Below are positions 32,191 to 42,639 of a DNA stretch of 64,000 bases, in pieces (positions within the stretch are counted from its first letter, which is position 1; each line of letters begins with the position of its first letter). Both the position numbers and the translations under genes were made by a program. Source of the stretch: Linnemannia schmuckeri (taxonomy: Eukaryota > Mortierellomycota > Mortierellomycetes > Mortierellales > Mortierellaceae); the NCBI GenBank assembly GCA_029449235.1, contig JANATG010000017.1, forward strand, positions 1,008,001 to 1,072,000. Direction: 5' to 3'. Under the pieces are notes generated by a model, which did no database searches, had not been told where the DNA came from, and saw only the letters and a list, made by a program, of their open reading frames with translations.

Positions 32191-33721
32191 CTCTCTATAA
32201 TAATAAAATTGCTGCAAAAAAAAAAAAGGATAAACACATGCTTCAGACGATTCATTCTTTGCAATAACACGAGTTAGAAGGTCGTCTTGGCTGTCTAGGT
32301 GAAAGCATGCATCGTCTCTCCTCCTTATCTTCCTCTCCTTCTGTCCCTCATCATCTTTTGTTTTCTGTTGGATTGATGATGGAGGTGATTGTTTGTTGAC
32401 TTAAATCCTCATTCACCTTTGTTGTTTTTACCTAATTGTTTTTCTTGTGCATAATTTTGTGGCCAAGAAAAAGAGTACGCAGATGATCAGTATTGCTTAC
32501 CTTTCTCTGTTTTCTATCTTTTGAGATGCACATGCACGGGTGCAATTTTACGGAATGAGAGATACAGATGGAAGGATGGAGAGGAGAGAGGAAGCAAGGG
32601 ATGATTGTCATCAGAACACGACTCCCTTGTTCACAACTCAACTGTTGAGAATTCTTACACCCCTTTAGAAAGAGCTGTGATCCGAGTTGGGCTTTCCTGT
32701 CCTTCTGTTCCATTTCTTTTTTTTTGGTCATACCCTGCATCCTTCATATTCTCTGTACTGCCTCAGACACTCGCCTGTTCTCTTTCTCTTTGTCCCTCCA
32801 TCCCCTTCACTCACATTCCCCCTTGTCTCTCTTTCTCCTTCGCTCTTTTTCCCTTCCCCCCTCCCTTTCCCTCCACTCTCTAGCAACTCCCCCTCTGCTG
32901 TCCTTCAGCTTCCCTCCGCCCTCCTTCACCTTCTCTCTACCCTCCTTCACCTTCCCTCTATTCTCCTTCATCTTCCTCCACCCTCTTTTAACCTCTCCTT
33001 CTACCTTTAATCACCTCTCACCACCTTCCTATTCCCTTCTACCTTTAGATACGCAATCGTGTCCTTGACGCCCTTCCCTATAGTCATCTCCTCTTTGAGT
33101 GCAGGTTTACACAAAGGCCGTATTTTTTGACGGCAAGAAATGAGATAGAATGGACATTCATACAGAATCCTTCGAAGAATAAACTATAGCTCGCTTGTTT
33201 TATTTGCCCTGTACGACATATTTGAAAAAAGACAAAGGAGCAAAAAAGGACTTGTAGAATTCTGAGCTTGGTGCAACAGTTGACTTGGCCTTTTTTTCTT
33301 GCGTGTGAAAATAAAAGAGAGAATGAAGAAAGAGACGAGCCCTGAAAAGAAGGCAAACCGAATGACGGTTCATGCACAGAGGAGAGTTAGGGAGATGAGG
33401 CTAACTGTGTCTCGACTCTGGTCAGGTTCAAATATGAATAGGTGTAAATGAGTGTAAAAAAGAGTGTAAAAGTCAAGTCGAGATGGCTGGATAGTCTCAA
33501 GACATTTTTTTTTTGCCCTAGCAAAATGGACGCCCCAACAAAGGGGTCAAACACCTTTCGTTACTTTCTGTCAAATCAAGAAGCAGAAAAAGGAAATGGA
33601 CAGTTCACAGACAAGAATGTCGCCTAGTCAAATGACGCCTGTGGCATCCACCAGCGCTGGTCAAGCCAGGATTAGACCAATCGTCGGCAAATAAAAACTG
33701 CCTCCATTCCTACCGTAATCC
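32191..33721. other. intergenic, pyrimidine-rich tracts
   Basis: No gene is supported. Stretch 32690-33060 is strongly C/T-rich, with repeated TCCTTCACCTTCCCTCT words (32910-32990), so its open frames are compositional. Three GTGTAAA words lie close together at 33442, 33452 and 33464. Confidence 0.5.
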
Positions 33722-34031
33722 TTACTCATATGTAAAGGGGGCAGAAACAGGCTTTGTTTACAATGGGGTAAGAAAAGGCGATACTGTATGTTCCTACAAG
33801 TATGTAAAAAGTGGATTTTAGGTCAATTGCTACAACCCTGTAAACATTCCAAAAAAAACGAGAGTCTTACTCGAGTATACGACCTTCATTTTATGAAATC
33901 CTTACCTGGGTGTGTTTATCCACTGTTTGTGTGCGCCTTACACTAATGTAAAAACATTATTTCATCAAATCTTTACTCATTGTACACCATTCATACACCC
34001 TTGTAAGCATTTAATTTACAGAGGATTGTAA
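33722..34031. repeat. ~36-bp-period array of TTAC-N6-GTAA dyads
   Basis: Dyad-symmetric 14-mers begin at 33722 (TTACTCATATGTAA), 33758 (TTACAATGGGGTAA), 33794 (CTACAAGTATGTAA), 33830 (CTACAACCCTGTAA), 33867 (TTACTCGAGTATAC), 33902 (TTACCTGGGTGTGT), 33938 (TTACACTAATGTAA) and 33973 (TTACTCATTGTAC). Spacing is 36, 36, 36, 37, 35, 36 and 35 bases. Two further, off-phase copies follow at 33993 and 34016. The intervening ~22-base segments are not alike. The array lies in non-coding DNA between the Helitron remnant and the NACHT gene. Possible readings are a binding array for a dimeric DNA-binding protein, subterminal repeats of a transposon, or a very eroded minisatellite in which only the dyad is conserved. 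Confidence 0.7.
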
Positions 34032-35136
34032 GGATTTCTTTTTCGCCCATGTGTGGCGTGGACAAGCTGAAATGACTAAGCGTGAGGGAACAAGGGACAT
34101 TAGGAGGCAAGGTGACAAGGCGTTGAAAAACAGGTGGACTCAAACCACATGGACTTTTTTTTTCTTTTTCCTTCTTACCCGCAACACTTCAACTCTGTCC
34201 TCATTCACCTTTCTCGCCGACATCCTTACTTTTTCACTTCTCATTGACATTCCACACTGCTCATTCACCAAGCCCGTCCTTTGATCGTTCTACCACTCAA
34301 CAAACACCTTTTTGTTGTTCCCACTCGTCGTCTCCTTTTTAAAGCACACACACGAACAATCCATTTTCTACTCGAGGACCAATACAGCCACCTTACCTGC
34401 TTTCTCCCTCCCTTTCCCTCTCCCTCTCTCATTTTGTATAGATACCGCATTTTCCTCTTGAAAAAAAAAAACGACAACAAACAGATCAGCAACAGCAGAC
34501 CCTTTTCATCAAAGTATGACCGCTATTCCAGAAATATATACCCTCCTGGATGCACTGCATCAAACATACTCAGAAGTTTGCGCTCAAACGACGATCGTCT
34601 TTTACTGAATTGAAATATGCTCAGCTCCCAATGAGCAAGCAAGCTGACCAGAGCCTTCGCTTTTGTTGGCTTCCGTGCTCGTAGAGTCTCAGTTTTCCTT
34701 CTTTGCCTCCAGAGCTAGGAATCCGCTGCGTTTAGTGTGTACCTCCCTTTCCCTCTGACATACGAGAGTTTAAAGGTCTTTCAGAAGGTAAATTAATTTG
34801 GACACTTTTGTCTCCTTTATCTTTTTGTTCTTATGCTCCCGGGTACGGATATATGTGTATGTGTCTAATGAAACGTGGTGACTTATTGTAGAGCTTCCTT
34901 ACTCCATACAGCCTTCCCCCATCCATACACGCATATCCTTTCGCCATCTGTTGGGCTCTTTCTTAGATCCTATCAGCCCCTTTGAATATTTTTTGTTTGT
35001 CAGTTTGTCTCCTTGTCGAAGAAGTATGTGCGACGCTTTTGCAGGTTCTAATTGGTTCATTTTTACGCCCTCGTTACCGTCCTCCTCAATTGCTCATCTT
35101 TGTGTTTATTAATTTCTGACTGTCGACGTAGCCCGC
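34032..35136. other. NACHT gene upstream region
   Basis: No gene is supported. C/T-rich tracts are present near 34150-34440, and no clear TATA box lies within 150 bases of the ATG at 35137. A TTTGTGTTTATTAATTTCTGACTG leader-like stretch, shown here in part as TTTGTGTTTATTAATTTC, precedes the start. Confidence 0.4.
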
Positions 35137-38100
35137 ATGACTGACCATGCTGCATCCAATGATTACCCTGATCGGGTCGAGATAACCCTTGAGGGTCGAG
35201 ACACACTCAATCGACTCAACGTCTTCGCCAAGGAAGCAATTGAACCCTTCACCAAGACTGACCGCACCTTGTCCAGTGCCATTGCCGCAATCCACCTCGA
35301 GAACTCCAAAATCTTGAGTCCTGACTTTGTCCACCTCAACAAACAAATACCACACAGGAATGAATCGGGCCTTGGGATATCATTGGCAACAGCGCCTGCA
35401 GGAAAACCTACCACCCGTTGCGTTGATCCAAAGACGCCCATTCAATTGACTCGCCGGTCCTTATCTTCCTTGCCAGTGGCACAACAACCCTCAAGTCGCC
35501 CCTCCTTGGCTAACGTCTCCCAGGCGAGCAATTCCCAGCCTATCGTCTACCCCGGCGATGCTGCGGAACCCACCAACTTTTTAGTTTTGCCAAGGTCTGT
35601 CGCTCCTTCCCCGTCAGTCGTACAACAAATACCGCCGCTCATCAATAAGATATTCCTCGACAATATCGCCAAACCTGTGCTTCGCTCATCGTTACCGAAC
35701 CTTGCATTCCTCTTCAAGTCAACCCATCAGCTCGCGTTCGGACTCTCACTATTGACTCAGGACCCGACATTATCATCGTCGTTCATTCCAATGCGGAGCA
35801 AGGCGCAGGGGTTGGTTGTCACCAAGGACGAGAGGGCGTGGATATCTAAAATGAGGATGGCTACAGAGGAGCACGATCACCTTCGTTGGTTGGCTGCGCA
35901 AGTTGTTACTCAGTTCTTGAAGTCGCAACACAAGGATGCAGCATCTATCGAGGAGGTCATGCTGCTAGGTGCTGTTCTTGAGCGCAAGGAGTATTGTGGG
36001 GTCTTGTCGGCACTCATTGGTCAACTGGAGCAGGAAAAATTGACGGATGTCGATCTGCTGCAGGCCTTGGTCCAGTTTCTTTCATCGGCGCCACCGAGGC
36101 ATCTTATCGACGATGACTTTGTCAGGATCTTGCGAGTCCTACGAGGACGCCTGAAGGACACGCATAAGGCGTTAAACGAAAAGCCAGGATCGGATCATGT
36201 TTACCACCTGTCCACGACCATCGCCCGGGTCCTTGATGCGATGATTGAAAGCAGGATTCACGGGCTCCACCGTGCAGAGGATCATCTGCCCCTCTTGGAT
36301 CTGTTAGCGGAATTGAAGGAAAGTGTCGATCCATACCTCAAGTTTCAGGCTACATACGCCTGGCAGGCGCTCCAGTATGTGGGTGACGACGAGACACCTC
36401 TACATGCTGTTCTGCGATTTGGAGGAGGCGTGACCAAGGCTGCCCTGGGGGTCACCAGCGTTTTCAAGTTGGACCCTGAGCATCTCTTCAATGGCCTTTG
36501 TGAACTGAGACAGGCAGCAGCACAAGCATACGACGTCGTCAAGGCTGGAGTGGAAGGGGCACAGGCATTTCGAGCTGGAGGAGAAGGAGTTATTGACGGC
36601 ATGCTGAAGGGGTTCCGATCTGGGGCCAAGAAAGCGTGGTACCCGGCTCTCCAAGCTGCACGCTTGTTTATCCGAGGGGGCCAACTTGCCGATTTTGAGC
36701 GTGTGATCTATGAGGCGCCTTGTTGTCGAGAACCAGAGTTCCAGATGGGTGTCTGCCAGTTACTGGGGGAGGTGGCCGCGGATCCGATTTGGGAGCTGAC
36801 GACCCGCCAACAAGCAGTCAATCTTCTGAGACAGCTGTACAGGAGTGACGCAGCGTGGGTCGTCAATACCGGTGTTAAAGAAGGGATCCTGGGAATCCTC
36901 CGCTGCCTTTCGATGACTGAGAGTGGCACCATTCAGTTGCAGGCTGCCGTTCTTTTCGAGAATCTGACGTATGATAGAGTTGGCGGTCCTCCCGGTCCTT
37001 ATCCGTTGGTCCTTCGTCTGCCGATACCAACTGCATCCCCTCTTCTGGACAAGGCTCTCAAGATTCAGTCAATCAAGCACAACTTGCTGCGGATGAAGAC
37101 TGCTCGTCTTGCACATCACAATCAAGCCATATACATTCCTCCTCATGCCAAGGCCGACCCTCAGGCACCCGACGAGGAGGCGACACTGCTGTTGGATCAG
37201 GTCAGGGAGTTTCTGGAAAGCGAGCGACAGGTGTTTTTGGTTATCGGCGATTCAGGATCTGGGAAATCAACCTTCAGCCTCCACCTCGAACATACTCTCT
37301 GGAACGCGTACGAGCAAGGAAGCTCTCGCATTCCTCTCTACATCCACCTCCCTGCTCTGCGATGCCTAACATCGTTAATCGACGAACAACTCATGACGCA
37401 CCACTTCGACAATTCGACTATCCAGGAACTGAAACTGGCGGGTCAGGAGTTTATTGTCATCTGTGACGGGTACGATGAAGCTCGATTGGCGACCAACTTG
37501 CATTCATGTAACGGGTGGAACCAGCCGTTTGGCTGGAATACAAAGATGATTGTTAGTTGCAGGAGCACATATCTGCGAAGGGAGTATCACACACGATTTC
37601 AACCAATGCCGAGTAGTCCGTACGATGCTCCTCTACCGCACTTGTTTCAGGAGGCTGTGATTGTTCCTTTCTCGCAGGGTCAAATCAAGGAGTATGTGGA
37701 GCAGTTTGTACAGGGCTCGGCGATGCATGAGATGTTTTGTAGGAAGGAGGTGCAGTGGAGTGCGGAGAAGTACCTGGATATGATTGAGCGGATCCCGAAC
37801 CTGGCCGAGTTGGTCAAGAACCCGTTCCTGTTGACGCTTGCTTTGAACGCTTTGCCGGATGTTGTTATGAATGAAGCAGAAGGAGGAACTGATTCCATAA
37901 CGACGCATAAGACTGCGACAGCGGGCGTGACCGATATGACTCGATTACAACTCTACAAATCCTTTGTCGACCAATGGCTGGACATCAACAAACGCCGCCT
38001 CGCCACATCCCTCACCCTTCAATACCCGACCACTACCCACACTCTCACCACCACCCCAACCGCCGCATCAATCCTCCAGGACCTAATCGACGAAGGCTTC

Positions 38101-39840
38101 AAAGAAACAGCCCTCGACTTTCTTCAGTCCCTCGCCGCCGCAATCTACAAGCATCAGCGCGGGAAACCCGTCGTCGAGTACCGGCACCGCTCCGACAAAG
38201 CTACCTGGAAGGCGGCCTTTTTCGGACCCGAGTTGGATATCACGCTGTTGAGAGAGTCTAGCCCGTTGACGAAGGTAGAAAAATGGCATTTTTTTATCCA
38301 TCGGTCGCTGTTAGAGTATTTTTATTCTTGTCACCTGGCGAGGACGACAAGGTCGCAGTATGGGTTCAAGAAGCCAGCGCTAGCGGAGGCTGTGTCAATG
38401 GAACAGAGTAGGGACGCTGCCAACAACAACCAGCAGGTAAACGGCACCAATCCCGATGTCCGAGTTCCATCAATGACTGTTCCCGATAGCCCTATCTTCA
38501 GCACCACAAGGGGCAACAATGTCAAATCCAGGGACACCTATGAAGCTGTCCCTATCTTTGACGGGACAGATGCCTTAAGCGATGGCGAGGGTGATCGTTC
38601 CAAGAGACAACAAGTCGTCGAGTCGGACGATGAGGATGAGGAATTGGAGGATAACAACAGTCCCCTTCCTTCCGAGAATGTCTCAGAAACAAAGACTTTC
38701 ACCGTCGACACTGACACGAACAAAGCAGGAACAGGCCCACAACTCCTCCCACCTCTTCCATCCTTCAAGGTACTTGCGCTTACAACCCCTCCAAAGGGCA
38801 TCGGCATTCCTCCAGTACCCCCAATGGAATCAATTAACTCGGCACTGCCTAAAACTGCATCATTGGCTTTGGCAAGTGGTCTTTCGATGGTGTCGGCGGT
38901 CAGCAAGTTGAACCTGGGATCCATTCGAACCATCTCGACAATTTCCTCATCACCACCTGGAGCCCCACCACCACTACCTGCCGTTGCTGGCCATAGCAGC
39001 AGTCCTCGAGTGATTTCACCGCCATCCAAGCGTCCAAAGGGCATTTCGCCCCTCAAGATCCGGAACGATCAGTTGACTCCTCCTCCCGGTCGAGACTCCG
39101 AGTCCATTTCTCCTCCCGTGGATAGCCAGGGTGTATTGGTGCTCTTTCCCCCATCAGGAACTCCCCCAATCAAGCCTAGTGATTCGCCTTCCCTTGGTCC
39201 TTTACTAAATCCGCCAGCAGCGATGCCTCCATCCCCCGTCCTCAACGGATCTTCTCCGGCTGTCGCCAAGGCCGAGGTGGATGTCCCATGTAACCCAGTG
39301 TCGCCCATTGTGTATATTCCCACTACGACCTACAAGGGCAAATCAGAGACCAAGATTGAAGCCGACCCCTCCCCTGCATTGCCCTCTGAGACCCGACCTG
39401 CTCCTCCTCGCCAGGTTCCCATGGGATTCCCTGTCGTCGCGCCCTTGGATCCTCATCTCTTTCCCAAAAGAAGCCCCTCGGAACTGAGTATTGCACCATC
39501 CAACTCTTACATTTACAAGGCACCCCGGCAAATCGAGGCCGCCAAGTCCGGCAACTTGTCTTCAACTTTGCGTCCTAACAGCCCAGAAGCAACACGGAAG
39601 AAGACTGGTCCCAGAACCAGCCATATCATTGAGGTCAACAAAGTTGGATCGTCTACGGAAAACGGAGCTCAGTGCGTCGTCAACCACAATCCACCATCGT
39701 CCAACTCTGGATCCAACCCTCCTCCGAGGTCCAGCCCAGGATTCTCTCCCGCCGTTGATACCATCCGTGCCGGACTCAGCAAGGCGAAAAGCACGACATT
39801 TATAGTATTTTTTATCCTCAAATGTCGTCTAACGATTTGA
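35137..39840 (+). CDS. NACHT-domain STAND NTPase (first long exon, up to 1567 codons)
   Basis: Long exon starting ATGACTGACCATGC. Residues 1-190 are variable with Pro/Ser-rich parts. Residues about 190-600 are alpha-helical and Arm/HEAT-like. The NACHT domain follows: Walker A GDSGSGKST at 704-712, Walker B with CDGYDEAR (D777, D780, E781), and a sensor-1-like MIVSCRSTYL around 803-812. A winged-helix/helical part follows, up to HFFIHRSLLEYFYSCHLA near 1050-1068. Residues about 1080-1556 are Pro/Ser/Thr-rich and disordered. The last residues before the stop (hydrophobic FIVFFIL) look like intron read-through. The gene probably continues into the ankyrin exon 55 bases later. NACHT proteins are signal-responsive switches in immunity or programmed cell death. 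The trigger here is unknown. Confidence 0.88.
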   Translation: MTDHAASNDYPDRVEITLEGRDTLNRLNVFAKEAIEPFTKTDRTLSSAIAAIHLENSKILSPDFVHLNKQIPHRNESGLGISLATAPAGKPTTRCVDPKTPIQLTRRSLSSLPVAQQPSSRPSLANVSQASNSQPIVYPGDAAEPTNFLVLPRSVAPSPSVVQQIPPLINKIFLDNIAKPVLRSSLPNLAFLFKSTHQLAFGLSLLTQDPTLSSSFIPMRSKAQGLVVTKDERAWISKMRMATEEHDHLRWLAAQVVTQFLKSQHKDAASIEEVMLLGAVLERKEYCGVLSALIGQLEQEKLTDVDLLQALVQFLSSAPPRHLIDDDFVRILRVLRGRLKDTHKALNEKPGSDHVYHLSTTIARVLDAMIESRIHGLHRAEDHLPLLDLLAELKESVDPYLKFQATYAWQALQYVGDDETPLHAVLRFGGGVTKAALGVTSVFKLDPEHLFNGLCELRQAAAQAYDVVKAGVEGAQAFRAGGEGVIDGMLKGFRSGAKKAWYPALQAARLFIRGGQLADFERVIYEAPCCREPEFQMGVCQLLGEVAADPIWELTTRQQAVNLLRQLYRSDAAWVVNTGVKEGILGILRCLSMTESGTIQLQAAVLFENLTYDRVGGPPGPYPLVLRLPIPTASPLLDKALKIQSIKHNLLRMKTARLAHHNQAIYIPPHAKADPQAPDEEATLLLDQVREFLESERQVFLVIGDSGSGKSTFSLHLEHTLWNAYEQGSSRIPLYIHLPALRCLTSLIDEQLMTHHFDNSTIQELKLAGQEFIVICDGYDEARLATNLHSCNGWNQPFGWNTKMIVSCRSTYLRREYHTRFQPMPSSPYDAPLPHLFQEAVIVPFSQGQIKEYVEQFVQGSAMHEMFCRKEVQWSAEKYLDMIERIPNLAELVKNPFLLTLALNALPDVVMNEAEGGTDSITTHKTATAGVTDMTRLQLYKSFVDQWLDINKRRLATSLTLQYPTTTHTLTTTPTAASILQDLIDEGFKETALDFLQSLAAAIYKHQRGKPVVEYRHRSDKATWKAAFFGPELDITLLRESSPLTKVEKWHFFIHRSLLEYFYSCHLARTTRSQYGFKKPALAEAVSMEQSRDAANNNQQVNGTNPDVRVPSMTVPDSPIFSTTRGNNVKSRDTYEAVPIFDGTDALSDGEGDRSKRQQVVESDDEDEELEDNNSPLPSENVSETKTFTVDTDTNKAGTGPQLLPPLPSFKVLALTTPPKGIGIPPVPPMESINSALPKTASLALASGLSMVSAVSKLNLGSIRTISTISSSPPGAPPPLPAVAGHSSSPRVISPPSKRPKGISPLKIRNDQLTPPPGRDSESISPPVDSQGVLVLFPPSGTPPIKPSDSPSLGPLLNPPAAMPPSPVLNGSSPAVAKAEVDVPCNPVSPIVYIPTTTYKGKSETKIEADPSPALPSETRPAPPRQVPMGFPVVAPLDPHLFPKRSPSELSIAPSNSYIYKAPRQIEAAKSGNLSSTLRPNSPEATRKKTGPRTSHIIEVNKVGSSTENGAQCVVNHNPPSSNSGSNPPPRSSPGFSPAVDTIRAGLSKAKSTTFIVFFILKCRLTI

Positions 39841-39845
39841 AGTGA

Positions 39846-41597
39846 ATTTATATTCTAACATCACGTCAATTAATTTTTGTGGCAACTTATTTAGATCAAG
39901 GCAACAGATCTCCAGGTGCAGCACCCAAGGAGCAGGAAGACCCAGCACCCTCTTCGCGATTCGGACATGAAGAGTGCACCACTGATAGCAGATCAGATCC
40001 TCGGGAAATGTGCACGGCACCCAAGGATGAAAACCCTCCCCTATCTCAGGGCTCAGCTTCCAATCCCGGGAACCAGTTTGACAACTTTTACAGTCTTGCA
40101 GATCCTTACAAGGAGTCAAGTCAGGACGAACAATCCGACTTTTTGACGGCGATGACACAGGGCGATTTGGAGATGATTGAAAAGCTGCTCAAGGCTCACT
40201 CATACCTGCTTCATAAGTCTATTGGATCCTGGCCCCACCCTACTCCCATCCTGTTTGCCGCTCGCTCAAGGCACGCCATTGACACTTTGAAGGTTCTGAT
40301 CAAGCACGGAGCTGCCCTTGACCGTGGAGATCACAACGGAACGACGGTGCTGCACCTTGTATGTAGGCAGTACCCCAACCCTATTGAGGTTGTCATCCTT
40401 CTCACCAATGCCGGAGCTAACTGTAACAGCCGTGATTCTAAGAAGAGGACCCCTCTGATGGTTCTCTTCCAGAACTCCCACATCACGTCTACTAAGGTCA
40501 TGATCGAGACCATGCTGGTGTTGTTCAAATTGGGAGCCCAGATCACGGTGGTTGATCAGCAGTACCAGAGGACTCCCTTGCACTTCGCCATCCACCACTG
40601 CAAGGAACCTGCGCCTGTCATCGAGTTGTTGTTGAAGAAGGGGGCCGAGGTCAACGCGATCGATTCCCCCAAGTCGACACCACTGCACATGGTTTTGGAA
40701 AAGATGGACAATGAGGAGATTGTTCAGATGTTGTTGTTGTACGGAGCTGACCCCAGCCTCAGGAACGGAAACAAGCGGAATGCATTGTGTGTGGCAGCGG
40801 AGAATTTGCGCGTGATGAGTGCCCGGTTCCTTCTGGAGAACGACCTGTCGTCGTCAGCACTCGAGACGATTAAGAAGGCGAATGAGTTGTGCTCCAAGGC
40901 CGACGGACCAGACAAGGACTCGAAGCCATTGTTCAAGAACCTTTTGTCGAACTGGCGAGGCAAGGAAGGCAAGATTCGCAGGATTCAACTAGCCCAAGGT
41001 TACATCTTGCGACTTCAGCAAACACCCGACATGAAGACGGTTGATCAAACCCAGATCGCCCTCGAGTTCTTGAAGAGTGCAGGAGCATCGATCTACTTGA
41101 ATGAGCAGGACAACAGCAGCAATGGAGGAGGAAGTGAATACGCACCGTTGTCGTCTGGCAGATCGGTTTGTGCAGTCGAGTCGAGCATGACCGCCTTCTT
41201 CCCATCTGAACGCCCACGCCAATCACAACTGCAGAATGAGCAGCAGCATCCAACTTATCCTTCCGAACCCTCATTACCACCGCAAATGCAGTATGAGCGG
41301 CTGTACCCATCTCATACCCCTTCTAGCGTCATCAGCGGTAGTAGGCTCGAGAAAATACACAGTACCGAATTCGAGTCCGGGGTCGAATCCGAGGCGTGGC
41401 CGTGCTTTGATGATGGGCTGATGGAGAGTGTAGACCTGGACGAGGAGCCAGAGATTTTGCAGTTCCTGGTTGAGCAGGCAAGGGAGGATCAAAAGTACCG
41501 GGGCTTGCTTCGTAGGTATGTTGGTGTTGATGTGGAGGGGCTTTCCAACAAGGCTTTGCGTAACGCGAAGAGGATTTTGGAGTTGGTTGATGTTTGA
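39846..41597 (+). CDS. ankyrin-repeat exon, probable C-terminus of the NACHT protein
   Basis: An open frame from 39846 to 41597 with no ATG near its start, so it should be an exon. TTTAG at 39890-39894 is a good acceptor, with CTAAC branch-like sequence at 39855-39859. Joining needs a phase-1 donor in the preceding exon. Candidates at 39767, 39824 or 39827 have the right phase but weak consensus, and GTATTT at 39805 looks better but is out of phase. The protein has five to six ankyrin repeats (TPILFAARSRHAIDTLKVLIKHGA, TVLHLVCRQ, TPLMVLF, TPLHFAIHHC, TPLHMVLEKM with NxxD-type turns), then a charged helical C-terminus. Ankyrin arrays often serve as sensor or partner-binding ends of STAND proteins. 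A separate gene is possible but would lack a promoter and a nearby ATG. Confidence 0.7.
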   Translation: MYILTSRQLIFVATYLDQGNRSPGAAPKEQEDPAPSSRFGHEECTTDSRSDPREMCTAPKDENPPLSQGSASNPGNQFDNFYSLADPYKESSQDEQSDFLTAMTQGDLEMIEKLLKAHSYLLHKSIGSWPHPTPILFAARSRHAIDTLKVLIKHGAALDRGDHNGTTVLHLVCRQYPNPIEVVILLTNAGANCNSRDSKKRTPLMVLFQNSHITSTKVMIETMLVLFKLGAQITVVDQQYQRTPLHFAIHHCKEPAPVIELLLKKGAEVNAIDSPKSTPLHMVLEKMDNEEIVQMLLLYGADPSLRNGNKRNALCVAAENLRVMSARFLLENDLSSSALETIKKANELCSKADGPDKDSKPLFKNLLSNWRGKEGKIRRIQLAQGYILRLQQTPDMKTVDQTQIALEFLKSAGASIYLNEQDNSSNGGGSEYAPLSSGRSVCAVESSMTAFFPSERPRQSQLQNEQQHPTYPSEPSLPPQMQYERLYPSHTPSSVISGSRLEKIHSTEFESGVESEAWPCFDDGLMESVDLDEEPEILQFLVEQAREDQKYRGLLRRYVGVDVEGLSNKALRNAKRILELVDV

Positions 41598-42639
41598 TCT
41601 TTAATGTAACAAGACCTTCTTGAAAATGAGAAATATTATGTGCAGGAACAATAAATCAAAGTGAAAGACAAAAGCAACATTGTATTGCCAACTCCACCTT
41701 CGTATTAGCATTGAAGATTCGGCGGAAGGGACACATGTGTACGGCTATCAGACTAGGAGAGATATCGAAGATGTCCCATTAAAAAAAATGAAAGCAAAAT
41801 GAGTCAAGGGAGATGAAACAACGTGGACGCAAGGTCATGTTGGACATGTGAGAAGTAAGAAAAAAGTACTGCGATAGTCTCTTGTCGAAAAGAAAACACG
41901 AGCGACACCTTCCGATACACCCTATTGCAGCATGAACTGCGAAGAATCAGAAAAAAAGGGCAAATAAAAAGGAAGGAATTCAAGGGCGAAGGGGAATCGA
42001 ATACACCTCTTCATTGTCTCCTCCTCCAGCTGCAATGCCACAAATGAAAGGTGAAAAGAATTACAAAACGCTTAACCAACAACACATACAGGACTTCAAT
42101 TCAAGCCCACATCTGTGGTTGCCCTCTTATCTTATAGAAAAAAAAATAACAAATGAGATCCACAAGTAATCGACGCAGGCGTTCTGCTGGCCATATATGG
42201 CACGCTTGAAACCCGCCTTGTTTTCAACCCCTCAAACATACACTATAACCGGCCCACGCTTACACCGAAACATAATACTCCAAGCTAAAGAGTAAAACTA
42301 AACATTAATCATAATGGATTTGTTTTCGAGTCGCCATGCCCATTACTCATTGACTTTCTATATCTCCACTTCAGATATACAGCAATACCGAAACGTCGAT
42401 AATCAAAGTCCTAGCTGGCTCGTCCTCGTTCTGGCGCATACAAAAGAAAAAAAAAGACAACCCTTCAGTTCAGGCGATCCTTGCAGATGACAAAAGACAA
42501 AAAACAAAAATCAAAGCGGCTAGAGTGACCATTCAAGGACTGACCTGACATGGAGAGTTACCGTCTCCCATACACCCTCGATCCATTGGACATTTCCGTA
42601 AGGGCTCTTTCACTAGTCACGCCAAGCCAAAATGCGATC
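41598..42639. other. 3' flank of the ankyrin exon, gene-free
   Basis: AATAAA-like AACAATAAATC at about 41648 may be the polyadenylation signal of the NACHT-ankyrin transcript. Several short A-runs follow. No gene is supported. Confidence 0.45.

Noticed and set aside
32605..33068. Ser/Pro/Leu-rich frames of about 100 codons in three registers
   Set aside because: They come from a C/T-rich tract that is open in several frames at once, a sign of compositional bias rather than coding.
33722..34031. CRISPR array
   Set aside because: The conserved unit is only a 14-base dyad, the repeats are not identical, and the setting is a fungal chromosome without cas genes. It is kept as a novel dyad array instead.
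39805..39894. Intron from GTATTT at 39805 to TTTAG at 39894
   Set aside because: The donor is attractive, but the junction leads into a frame that stops at 40146 and not into the ankyrin frame.
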